64,000 nt of DNA, from positions 15,758 to 79,757 of the forward strand of contig JARRNT010000006.1 of assembly GCA_037384645.1 (NCBI GenBank), written 5' to 3'. Below are positions 57,262 through 64,000 of this stretch, in pieces. Below the pieces are notes generated by a model. It searched no databases. It was given only the letters and a program-made list of their open reading frames with translations, and had not been told where the DNA came from. Source of the DNA: RI-92 sp037384645. Its GTDB lineage: Bacteria > Pseudomonadota > Gammaproteobacteria > UBA6429 > Thiohalophilaceae. The position numbers and the translations under genes were made by a program. How positions within the stretch are numbered: the stretch's first letter is position 1; each line of letters starts with the position of its first letter.

Positions 57262-58896
57262 GTGCCAGTTTATAATGATTTGATCGATCTGTATTACCGG
57301 ACCTGGTTTCGATATCACCCGGAGGTGGCGGTTGATCTAGGTATCGAAGGCTATGCCGAGCGGTTGACACCGTATGGCGATGATGACATCGGTGCGGTTG
57401 TCGCGCTGCATGAAAAACTGATCAACACTATCGACGAACTGGATAGTGATGGCCTCGATGAAGATCAGCAGATCGATCTGCAACTGATGTACGGACAGGC
57501 CCTGATCGAAAGCAAGCAGCTGATCGAACAGGACTGGCGCCTGCGAGACCCGACCCGGTTTGTGCCAGTCAACGCCATTTACCAGCTTACCGTGCGGCCG
57601 GTTCGCGACCGTGGCAGTGCCCTACGGGCACGCTTGCAGGCAATCCCCGGTTATCTGCGCGGGGCCAGAGGGTATTTGCAGACCAAGCCGGAGTTGATCC
57701 CGCCAATCTGGCTGGAGGCCGCCATCAGTGAAGCCAGCGAAGGCGTGAAGTATCTGCGCGGCTTGCGACAAAATCCGCAGCTACAGGGTTATCGCCTCGA
57801 TGCTGAGCTGGAGGCGGCGGCACAGGCCCTGCAGGGCTTCGCCGATTTTCTGGAAACCGGTATCGGCACGCGTGCCCAGGGTGATTTTGCCTGTGGTCGC
57901 GACATGTTTGAATTACTCCTGCGCCAGCGCCACGGCCTCGAGATCAGTGCGGATGCCCTGCGCGCCTTCGGAGAAGGCCTGCTTACGGAAGTCTCGACCC
58001 AGCTGCGCGAGGTCACCCTGGCCCTTCAGGGCAACGACGATGTGCATGCCCTGATGCGACGTATCCAGTCGGAGTTTCAGCCGCAGGGTGATCTGCTGAC
58101 TCTCTATAAAGAACAAATGCAGGCGGCTTTTGAATTTGTCCGCGACAGGCATCTGGTCAGTCTGCCGGCGCGGCAATCCCTGCACGTGGTGGAGACCCCG
58201 GGCTTCCTGCGCCACCAGATACCTTTTGCCGCCTATTGGGATCCGATGCCGACCGATCCCGAGCAAACCGGTTATTACTATGTGACGCCGCCCCAGGATG
58301 AGGAGAGCCGGGGTGAACATAACCTGGTAAGCCTGCAACATACCTGTGTGCACGAGGCCTGGCCGGGCCATCACTTGCAGTTTGTCACTGCCAATCGGCG
58401 CAAAACCTCCAGTAGTCTGCCGCGCCTGGTCAATACCTCGGCGACCCTCTACGAAGGCTGGGCCCTGTACAGCGAACAGTTGATGCAGGAGCAGGGCTTC
58501 CTGCAGCAGCCGGAGTCACGTTTCGTTTTGCTCAAGGACCGGTTGTGGCGGGCGCTGCGGGTGGTGCTGGATGTTGACCTGCATGTGCACGGCAAGCGCC
58601 TGGATGCAGCTGCCCGGACCATGAGCGAGCAGCTCGGATTCAGCCATGCCCAGGCGCTGGGCGAGCTGAGCTGGTATACCCGGTCGCCGACCGTGCCCAT
58701 GGGCTATGCCACCGGCTGGGCCCTGATCAACACCGCACGCACGCGCCTGCAGGCCATTACGCCGGATTTCGACCTGCACCAGTTTCACGATCAGCTATTA
58801 TCCACCGGCAGTATTGGCCTGCCGTGGGTGATCCGGCGCGCGTTCGGCGAGCCCTTGTGGAACAGCGTCCGGCAAAGTGTGCTAAAGCCAGTCTAA
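57262..58896 (+). CDS. DUF885 family putative metallopeptidase
   Basis: A protein of about 544 residues, taking the GTG after AGGGAGG as start; the frame is open back to 57115 but that part overlaps the OsmC gene. The metal motif HEAWPGHHLQF (HExxxHH-like) near residue 370, SLQHTCVHEA just before it and YEGWALYSEQLM after it are diagnostic of DUF885 (gluzincin-like peptidases). No signal peptide is seen, so it is probably cytoplasmic. Substrate unknown. Confidence 0.88.
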   Translation: MPVYNDLIDLYYRTWFRYHPEVAVDLGIEGYAERLTPYGDDDIGAVVALHEKLINTIDELDSDGLDEDQQIDLQLMYGQALIESKQLIEQDWRLRDPTRFVPVNAIYQLTVRPVRDRGSALRARLQAIPGYLRGARGYLQTKPELIPPIWLEAAISEASEGVKYLRGLRQNPQLQGYRLDAELEAAAQALQGFADFLETGIGTRAQGDFACGRDMFELLLRQRHGLEISADALRAFGEGLLTEVSTQLREVTLALQGNDDVHALMRRIQSEFQPQGDLLTLYKEQMQAAFEFVRDRHLVSLPARQSLHVVETPGFLRHQIPFAAYWDPMPTDPEQTGYYYVTPPQDEESRGEHNLVSLQHTCVHEAWPGHHLQFVTANRRKTSSSLPRLVNTSATLYEGWALYSEQLMQEQGFLQQPESRFVLLKDRLWRALRVVLDVDLHVHGKRLDAAARTMSEQLGFSHAQALGELSWYTRSPTVPMGYATGWALINTARTRLQAITPDFDLHQFHDQLLSTGSIGLPWVIRRAFGEPLWNSVRQSVLKPV

Positions 58897-59199
58897 GCGT
58901 CTATCACTGCGGGGTGGATTTGTTACAATACGCGCCCTGTTCAAACCTGGCGGGAGAACAACCTGGCCCTGCACCGGGCAGCGGAAAAATTGCAGGGCGC
59001 GCAGCGGCTGGACCATATCGGGTTTACCCTCAGAAAACCGGAGGATGTCGACCAGTGGTACAGTTTCCTGGTTGAAAAAGGGGTAAGCATGAAGACACCG
59101 CCCAAGACCCACCGGGATGGTGCGCGCAGTTTTTACTGCCTGGACCCGGGTGGTACGCTGGTGCAGATGATTTATCATCCGCCACTGGCCGGATTATAG
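58897..59199 (+). pseudogene. VOC/glyoxalase-type C-terminal fragment
   Basis: An open frame that contains only the C-terminal half of a vicinal-oxygen-chelate protein: RLDHIGFTLRKPEDVDQWY, then [19 protein letters not shown], with the metal-ligand-type His and a late DPGG. The first betaalphabetabetabeta unit is absent, and no ATG precedes the conserved part (only TTG 58990 and CTG codons). I think it is a truncated gene or one damaged by a deletion. A TACAAT -10-like box lies at about 58924. Confidence 0.5.
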
Positions 59200-59234
59200 T
59201 TTTTTGTTTTAGCTGCGGGAGTAACCGGCACAAT

Positions 59235-60038
59235 ATGAAATCACTCGATCGTAAACTCAAACTGCACGGGTTCAATAATCTCACCAAGACCCTCAGTTTC
59301 AATATCTACGATATTAACTTTGCTGATAACACTGAACAGCAAAATGCCTATATCGAGTACATCGACGAGGAGTACAATGCCGAGCGCCTGACCAACTTCC
59401 TCACCGATGTGGCCCAGATTATTGGTGCCAATATTCTGAATATTGCGCGCCAGGATTATGATCCGCAAGGGGCGAGTGTGACCATGCTGATTTCCGAGGA
59501 GCCGATTGCCTCGCAGCAACTCACCAATCAACCTGCGCCCGGTCCGGTACCGGAAGACGTGGTGGCGCACCTGGATAAAAGCCATATCACGGTGCATACC
59601 TATCCTGAGAGCCACCCCGACGCGGGAATCAGTACGTTTCGCGCTGATATTGATGTTTCCACCTGTGGACGGATTTCACCGCTGAAGGCCCTCAATTACC
59701 TGATACACAGCTTCGACTCGGATATCGTGATTACCGACTATCGCGTACGTGGTTTCACCCGTGACATCAAGGGCAGGAAGCACTATATCGATCACAAGAT
59801 CAATTCCATCCAGGACTTCATTGGCAAGGACACCAAGGAGTTGTACCAGATGATCGACGTCAACGTGTACCAGGAAAATATCTTTCACACCAAGATGATC
59901 CTGAAAGAACTGGAACTCGACAACTATCTGTTTGGGGTTAACGAGGAAGACCTGCCCAAGTCCAAGCGCAATAAGATCCGCAAGGCTCTGGAACGGGAGA
60001 TGCTGGAGATCTTTTACGGGAATAATATGACTAATTAA
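59235..60038 (+). CDS. speD: S-adenosylmethionine decarboxylase proenzyme
   Basis: A 267-residue proenzyme of the E. coli (class 1A) type. It cleaves itself at Lys115-Ser116 (LDKSHIT), turning Ser116 into the pyruvoyl group. Other signatures are [15 protein letters not shown] at the start, [16 protein letters not shown] and [10 protein letters not shown]. The product donates propylamine for spermidine synthesis; speE is not adjacent. The crp-OsmC-speD-coq7 neighbourhood resembles Pseudomonas. Confidence 0.97.
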   Translation: MKSLDRKLKLHGFNNLTKTLSFNIYDINFADNTEQQNAYIEYIDEEYNAERLTNFLTDVAQIIGANILNIARQDYDPQGASVTMLISEEPIASQQLTNQPAPGPVPEDVVAHLDKSHITVHTYPESHPDAGISTFRADIDVSTCGRISPLKALNYLIHSFDSDIVITDYRVRGFTRDIKGRKHYIDHKINSIQDFIGKDTKELYQMIDVNVYQENIFHTKMILKELELDNYLFGVNEEDLPKSKRNKIRKALEREMLEIFYGNNMTN

Positions 60039-60645
60039 GTGGGATGTTGTTTCGTTTGGCTCTGTTCTTTTATTGCCATAGCGTTTGTAGCATTTCTGAA
60101 AGGTAAATTTTTCACGTCATTCCGGGGATGCCGAAGGCATAAGCCGGAATCCGACCAGAACCCGGAGGGTTCAGGAAGTACTTAATAAACCTTATAGAGG
60201 TTCTAAGTGCAGTGTCTTTTGGTTTTAATCAATTTCGCACGCCGTTTCGCGGCTCGATTTTTAATTTAATTTTATTGATTTTTAAATGATTCATTTCGCC
60301 TCCACTGGAGGCGAGGTACTTTCTTTGTGCGAACAAAGAAAGTACCCAAAGAAAATCGCCCCCGATTGCTAAGCGTTCGTGGATTTTGGCTGTACTCAGG
60401 GGCGCTGTGACATTCGGCCTCCCTGCCTCATGTCACAGACTCGGCGTCCTGCCTCGCCCCTTCGGGCGCTCCCTTGCGTTCAACCAAAATCCACTCACAG
60501 CAATCTCAATGGGGGAAGCCCCAATTAGCATGGGTTGAGCTAATAAATATTAAATTGGAGGTTGTTCATTGCGCACGAAGGGCAAAAACCAGGGATGGCT
60601 TTTGTCAAAGCACCTCGCCCTCAGGGAGGGCGAAACAAGATATTC
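60039..60645. repeat. Highly structured dispersed-repeat-like region between speD and coq7
   Basis: No gene is credible here. A stretch at 60117-60152 is an ATTCCGG...CCGGAAT inverted repeat. Next comes a compound element: CGCCTCC/GGAGGCG at 60297-60313, then a perfect 13-bp hairpin GTACTTTCTTTGT/ACAAAGAAAGTAC at 60316-60345, then GTGGATTTTGG at 60379-60389 paired with CCAAAATCCAC at 60484-60494, enclosing a CTGTGACAT/ATGTCACAG pair. Similar TACTTTCTTTG elements are scattered in many gammaproteobacterial genomes. A further GCCCTC/GAGGGC stem at about 60612-60630 may terminate coq7. Confidence 0.7.
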
Positions 60646-61290
60646 TCAAATCCAGTAAGCCGTCCTGGTCATGACTTTGGAAGTGAGTTTCATCAACCCC
60701 CTGACAGGGGCGGGCAGGGCCGCGCCGCCGGCATTGAGGGCGGTGGTGGCGTGTCGGCCTTCGTCTTCGCGCATCTGTTCGAGCACGGCGCGGGTCTTTT
60801 GATCCTTTTCGCTAATCTGGGCGAGGTGGCTGTCGAGGTGGCGTACGACCTGGTGTTCGGTTTCGGCGACAAAACCCAGGCTCCATTTGTCACCGGCAAT
60901 CCCGGCAAGGGCGCCAATGGCCACCGAACCGGCATACCAGAACGGGTCGAGATAGCTGGTATGGCTGCCCATGTCCTGGATGCGGCTGGCGCACCAGTTA
61001 AGGTGATCATTTTCCTCGTCGGCGGCGCGCTGCATCTTGTCGCGGACCTCGGGCAGGCGTGCGGTCAGGGCCTGGCCCTGGTACAGGCCCTGGGCAGAGA
61101 CCTCGCCGGCGTGATTGATCCGCATGAGTCGTCCGGTCAGTCGCCGTTCCTGTTCGCTCAGCTCTGCTTCAGGCTGGGCCTCGGCAGGGTTGGGGCGTTC
61201 GGTGGGCGGGGCGGCGTGAAATACCGAGCGCAGGCCGGTATCGAGCACGTCGAGCAGGCGATCCAGGGTTGTATAGTGGCGCGTGGTCAT
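60646..61290 (-). CDS. coq7: Demethoxyubiquinone hydroxylase Coq7
   Basis: A 214-residue ferritin-like di-iron monooxygenase that adds the 6-hydroxyl to demethoxyubiquinone. The metal ligands are in RINHAGEVSAQGLYQ, DEENDHLNWC and, near the C-terminus, EDEGRHA. It is an alternative to UbiF and is common in Pseudomonas-like gammaproteobacteria. It implies that the organism makes ubiquinone with oxygen, so it is at least facultatively aerobic. Confidence 0.95.
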   Translation of the reverse strand: MTTRHYTTLDRLLDVLDTGLRSVFHAAPPTERPNPAEAQPEAELSEQERRLTGRLMRINHAGEVSAQGLYQGQALTARLPEVRDKMQRAADEENDHLNWCASRIQDMGSHTSYLDPFWYAGSVAIGALAGIAGDKWSLGFVAETEHQVVRHLDSHLAQISEKDQKTRAVLEQMREDEGRHATTALNAGGAALPAPVRGLMKLTSKVMTRTAYWI

Positions 61291-61410
61291 AGCCTAAAGA
61301 TAGCGGAGCCGGCGGCCCCGGCGCAAGTGATGCCCTGCTGGGAGTATGCGTTTATTCACTGCGGTGCACAGGGTAAGATCGGCCTATTCAGGCAAGAAGG
61401 GCAGCGGCGA

Positions 61411-61719
61411 ATGAGTGTGTACCAGCACCATGTTTTCTTTTGTACCAATCAGCGCGAGGGCGGCGAGGCCTGCTGCGCGGATTTCAATGCGCGGGAAATG
61501 CGCGATTACGTCAAAAAGCGCACCAAGGAGCTGGGTATCCATCACGAGGGCGGGGTGCGTATCAATATTGCCGGTTGTCTGGGCCGCTGTGAGCTGGGCC
61601 CGACCGTGGTGGTGTACCCGGAGGGCGTCTGGTACACCTATGTCGACAAGGAGGACCTGGACGAAATCATTGATGAACACCTGCTCAATGGGCGGGTTGT
61701 GCAGCGCCTGTTAATCTAA
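61411..61719 (+). CDS. Thioredoxin-fold [2Fe-2S] ferredoxin
   Basis: A 102-residue protein from MSVYQHHVFFCTN; an upstream extension of the open frame to 60562 is antisense to coq7 and not real. Cys11, Cys21/22, Cys56 and Cys60 (CLGRCELGPTVVVYPEG) are those of the thioredoxin-like ferredoxin family. Its electron partner is unknown. It is divergent from coq7. Confidence 0.93.
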   Translation: MSVYQHHVFFCTNQREGGEACCADFNAREMRDYVKKRTKELGIHHEGGVRINIAGCLGRCELGPTVVVYPEGVWYTYVDKEDLDEIIDEHLLNGRVVQRLLI

Positions 61720-61780
61720 ATAAGCGTTCCTGGTCCCTGACCAAAAAAGTATGGAGTCGAGTATCCCAGTGCCGTATTTT

Positions 61781-61857
61781 CAACGCAGAGACGCGGAGTC
61801 CGCAGAGGAGAAAATATCATTCTCTGCGAACTCCGCGTCCTTTGCGTCTCTGCGTTT
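61781..61857. repeat. CGCAGAG-type inverted repeat, copy 7
   Basis: Left arm 61781-61809 (CGCAGAG, CGCGGAG, CGCAGAG) and right arm 61821-61857 (CTCTGCG, CTCCGCG, CTTTGCG, CTCTGCG) with an 11-bp spacer. It lies between the ferredoxin gene and the hydrolase gene. Confidence 0.88.
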
Positions 61858-61951
61858 ATCCCGGCGTATCAGCATCGAACATGCCAGAAACTGCAGTCAC
61901 GCTTATCCGCCGGTACCTACTGGTCACTATTGTGGAACCTTTATTTAGTAC

Positions 61952-62578
61952 ATGACCGAACAGGAACTCATGATTGCCGGCCCGGTCGGGCCACTCGAAT
62001 CCCTGCTGGTCCAGCCCGATGGCTGGAGCGAACAGGACCCCATTGCCATCTGCTGTCATCCCCACCCACTGCACGGCGGCACCATGCACAATAAGGTGAT
62101 TTATATCCTGGCCAAGACTTTTCACCAGCTGGGCGCCGCCAGCCTGCGATTTAATTTCCGGGGGGTAGGTCAGTCTGCGGGTGCGTTTGACCACGGCAAC
62201 GGGGAACAGGCGGATGTCCTGGCCGTGGCCGCCTGGCTGCGCGAGCACTACCCGGCGGCGCCGCTCTGGCTCAGCGGATTCTCGTTCGGTGGGGTCGTCT
62301 CCCTGATGGCGCATGCACAGGTAGCGCCGACCAGGCTGCTGCTGGTGGCGCCCGCGGTGGAGCTCTACCCGGCGGCGCAGCAACAGCAGGTGCAAATCGA
62401 GGACTGGATCCTGGTACAGGGCGGTCAGGATGAGCTGGTTTCTCCCCAGGCCATCAGTGACTGGCTCAAGCAACAACAGCGCAAACCGCGCCTGATCTGG
62501 CTGGAGCAGGCCGGGCACATGTTTCATGGCTACCTCAATCAGATCCAGGAGCAGGTAATCCGGGTCTGGTCAGACTGA
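61952..62578 (+). CDS. Small alpha/beta hydrolase
   Basis: A 208-residue cytoplasmic hydrolase of the KANL3/Tex30-like (dienelactone hydrolase-related) group. CHPHPLHGGTMHNKV is the family's characteristic N-terminal motif. The nucleophile elbow is SGFSFGG, an Asp lies in GGQDELV and a His in QAGHMFHGYL. The substrate is unknown. Confidence 0.88.
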   Translation: MTEQELMIAGPVGPLESLLVQPDGWSEQDPIAICCHPHPLHGGTMHNKVIYILAKTFHQLGAASLRFNFRGVGQSAGAFDHGNGEQADVLAVAAWLREHYPAAPLWLSGFSFGGVVSLMAHAQVAPTRLLLVAPAVELYPAAQQQQVQIEDWILVQGGQDELVSPQAISDWLKQQQRKPRLIWLEQAGHMFHGYLNQIQEQVIRVWSD

Positions 62579-62809
62579 GCCTCGGAACCTGCCTGCAGGA
62601 CACAGGCGGGGCCAGGTCATACTTATTATATTCAAATCTGAGCGCGCTACCCCGAGATAAACAGCCACCCGGCCGCGCCAGCTGATGTGTTTCGCTCATT
62701 TTCCTGCTGGCTGACATCTTCCTGAAAAATTAAATTGCCATAATAAACAATAAATTGGGCATACCTGGAAATACTCGAGCGGATTGCTTGAGATTTTTTG
62801 CACATTCTG

Positions 62810-62838
62810 TTGACACAACATAAATAAATTACTATATT
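62810..62838 (+). promoter_or_regulatory. Near-consensus sigma-70 promoter
   Basis: Perfect -35 TTGACA at 62810-62815, a 17-bp spacer, and -10 TATATT at 62833-62838. It is the best promoter seen in the window. Transcription should start near 62845, giving a short RNA that ends at the hairpin at 62916-62951; readthrough would reach rplM. Confidence 0.85.
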
Positions 62839-62844
62839 AGCACT

Positions 62845-62951
62845 TACTGAATTACTGCTCTCAACGAGCTTTAATTTTGACTCCTCCATCCTCCTTATGG
62901 TGGTATTTTATTAGAAGGCGCGGTTCCCCCCTTTTCCGCGCCTCTTTTTTT
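62845..62951 (+). ncRNA. Candidate small RNA with anti-Shine-Dalgarno loop
   Basis: The stretch from the promoter to an intrinsic terminator is about 107 nt, without an ORF. The CCAT (62886) and ATGG (62897) arms make a small hairpin whose loop CCTCCTT (62890-62896) is an exact complement of the Shine-Dalgarno AAGGAGG. Such C/U-rich loops are used by sRNAs that block ribosome sites. It could instead be part of the rplM leader. Confidence 0.6.
62916..62951 (+). terminator. Intrinsic terminator ending the candidate small RNA
   Basis: The perfect 8-bp stem AGGCGCGG / CCGCGCCT encloses a 12-nt loop and is followed by CTTTTTTT. Confidence 0.92.
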
Positions 62952-63102
62952 GCCTGAAAGAAATATACCTCATTATTAATATGGTATAAAAATTCCGCCC
63001 AGGCAGCCGGATCTGGCGGATTTCACCTTGTCTGGTCACCTGAATTTCTGTACCATTCCGCCTCTTTTCCGAGCAGTACGCCATTATTTTGGAGCGAAGA
63101 CC

Positions 63103-63531
63103 ATGAAGACATTCAGTGCCAAGCCGCAAACCGTCAAACGCGACTGGTACCTCATTGATGCCACGGACAAGGTCCTGGGTCGACTGGCCAGCGAAGTGGC
63201 GAGCCGCCTGCGTGGCAAGCATAAGGCCGAATACACCCCGCACGTGGACACCGGTGATTACATCGTGATCATCAATGCCGACAAGGTCCGTGTGACCGGT
63301 AACAAGGAAAAGGCCAAGACCTATTATAAGCACAGCGGTTTTATCGGCGGCATGAAGGCCACCACCGTGGAGAAAATGCGTATTCGTGCCCCGGAACGTA
63401 TTATCGAGACCGCCGTGAAGGGCATGCTGCCCAAGAATCCCCTGGGTCGCGCCATGTTCCGCAAGCTCAAGGTCTATGCCGGACCGGAACACAATCACCA
63501 GGCTCAGCAGCCGCAAACGCTGGATATTTAA
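63103..63531 (+). CDS. rplM: 50S ribosomal protein L13
   Basis: A 142-residue ribosomal protein. [20 protein letters not shown] and [19 protein letters not shown] are near-identical to known L13 sequences. GGAG lies 8 bp before the ATG; an upstream extension of the frame is discarded. It is followed by rpsI in the universal L13-S9 pair. Confidence 0.99.
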   Translation: MKTFSAKPQTVKRDWYLIDATDKVLGRLASEVASRLRGKHKAEYTPHVDTGDYIVIINADKVRVTGNKEKAKTYYKHSGFIGGMKATTVEKMRIRAPERIIETAVKGMLPKNPLGRAMFRKLKVYAGPEHNHQAQQPQTLDI

Positions 63532-63546
63532 GGAAGGTTACGTTTT

Positions 63547-63939
63547 ATGGCAACACAAGCACACTACAGTACCGGCCGTCGCAAGAACGCCAGCGCCCGC
63601 GTCTATCTGCAGCCCGGTAGCGGCGAGATCAACGTCAACAACAAGCCGTTGGACAAATATTTTGGTCGCGAAACCGCGCGCATGATCGTGCGTCAGCCGT
63701 TGCAGGTCATCGAGGGCCTCGACAAGTTCGACATCAAGGTGTTCGTCGAAGGTGGTGGCAACAGCGGCCAGGCCGGCGCCATCCGTCATGGTATCAGCCG
63801 TGCCCTGATCGAATTCGACGAGACCATGCGCAAGCCGCTGCGTAAGGCCGGATACGTTACCCGCGACGCCCGCGCCGTGGAACGCAAGAAGATTGGCCTG
63901 CACAAGGCGCGCAAGCGTCCGCAGTACTCCAAGCGCTAA
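63547..63939 (+). CDS. rpsI: 30S ribosomal protein S9
   Basis: A 130-residue ribosomal protein. [16 protein letters not shown] at the start, RQPLQVI and the basic C-terminal [11 protein letters not shown], which reaches the P-site tRNA, are diagnostic. It lies 15 bp after rplM; a terminator follows. Confidence 0.99.
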   Translation: MATQAHYSTGRRKNASARVYLQPGSGEINVNNKPLDKYFGRETARMIVRQPLQVIEGLDKFDIKVFVEGGGNSGQAGAIRHGISRALIEFDETMRKPLRKAGYVTRDARAVERKKIGLHKARKRPQYSKR

Positions 63940-63963
63940 GGCAAAATACCTTATCGGTATTAT

Positions 63964-63996
63964 CAACAACGCCCGTTTCGACGGGCGTTGTTGTTT
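63964..63996 (+). terminator. Intrinsic terminator after rpsI
   Basis: A perfect 13-bp stem CAACAACGCCCGT / ACGGGCGTTGTTG with a TTCG loop is followed by TTTG at the window end. Confidence 0.88.
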
Positions 63997-64000
63997 GTGG

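Larger units (their letters stand above)
62579..63102. other. Intergenic region upstream of rplM
   Basis: This 524-bp gap holds the promoter, small RNA candidate and terminator listed separately. The 150 bp between the terminator and rplM start (62952-63102) should hold the ribosomal promoter; I see a TGGTATAAAAAT patch around 62981-62992 as a possible -10. A weak minus-strand ORF here is not convincing. Confidence 0.5.

Noticed and set aside
60562..61410. Long open frame upstream of the ferredoxin
   Set aside because: It is the antisense of coq7; the ferredoxin starts normally at 61411.
62647..62889. 80-residue minus-strand ORF upstream of rplM
   Set aside because: It lies over the promoter and small RNA candidate, is A+T-driven and lacks a family signature.

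Overview
The window reads as an ordinary chromosomal stretch of a gammaproteobacterium. The evidence is the complete type IV pilus chemosensory operon (pilGHIJK-chpABC), the gshA-gshB-tonB-algH-ruvX-pyrR-pyrB-pyrC' order, E. coli-type speD, coq7, crp beside trpC, and rplM-rpsI. A tkt-gap-pgk-pyk-fba cluster, as found in autotrophic purple sulfur and sulfur-oxidising gammaproteobacteria, together with the acidithiobacilli-type gshA, a periplasmic rhodanese and a SulP transporter, points to a Chromatiales-like autotroph. The genus cannot be fixed from sequence alone.

Layout: 1-10124 holds the end of pilU, then a long minus-strand block of glutathione synthesis (gshA, gshB), an ApbE/NusG-II/Gx flavinylation-type trio, tonB, algH, ruvX and pyrimidine genes (pyrR, pyrB, a metal-ligand-less pyrC' and pyrK). 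10451-22447 is the twitching chemosensory operon. 22473-28490 (minus) holds rsmE, bioA and the methyl cycle (metF, ahcY with a clear SAH riboswitch, metK). 28626-36501 (plus) holds a redoxin, a structured leader with a terminator, then tkt, gap, pgk, pyk and fba. Both tkt and gap are broken as read: tkt by a 29-bp tandem duplication, gap by loss of about 40 codons plus a frameshift. 36694-49653 is mixed accessory and membrane material: Sel1, rhodanese, UPF0114, SulP, a methyltransferase, a beta-propeller, PqiA, an HMA-like/DUF302 pair, HDOD, djlA, CopD and a hydrolase. 49830-55885 has rpe, gph and the trp genes, with a trp leader peptide before trpE. 55941-62578 has crp, OsmC, DUF885, a VOC remnant, speD, coq7, a ferredoxin and a hydrolase. 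The end holds rplM-rpsI.

The most interesting non-coding signal is a family of CGCAGAG-based inverted repeats in seven intergenic places. In six the two arms enclose a short spacer. In the seventh, between trpE and trpG, the arms enclose a complete gene for a GxxExxY protein of the PD-(D/E)XK nuclease type. This looks like one gene-bearing element with several short, MITE-like relatives. Other candidates are a roughly 107-nt small RNA with a near-consensus promoter, an anti-Shine-Dalgarno hairpin loop and an intrinsic terminator upstream of rplM, and an unassigned multi-hairpin leader upstream of tkt.
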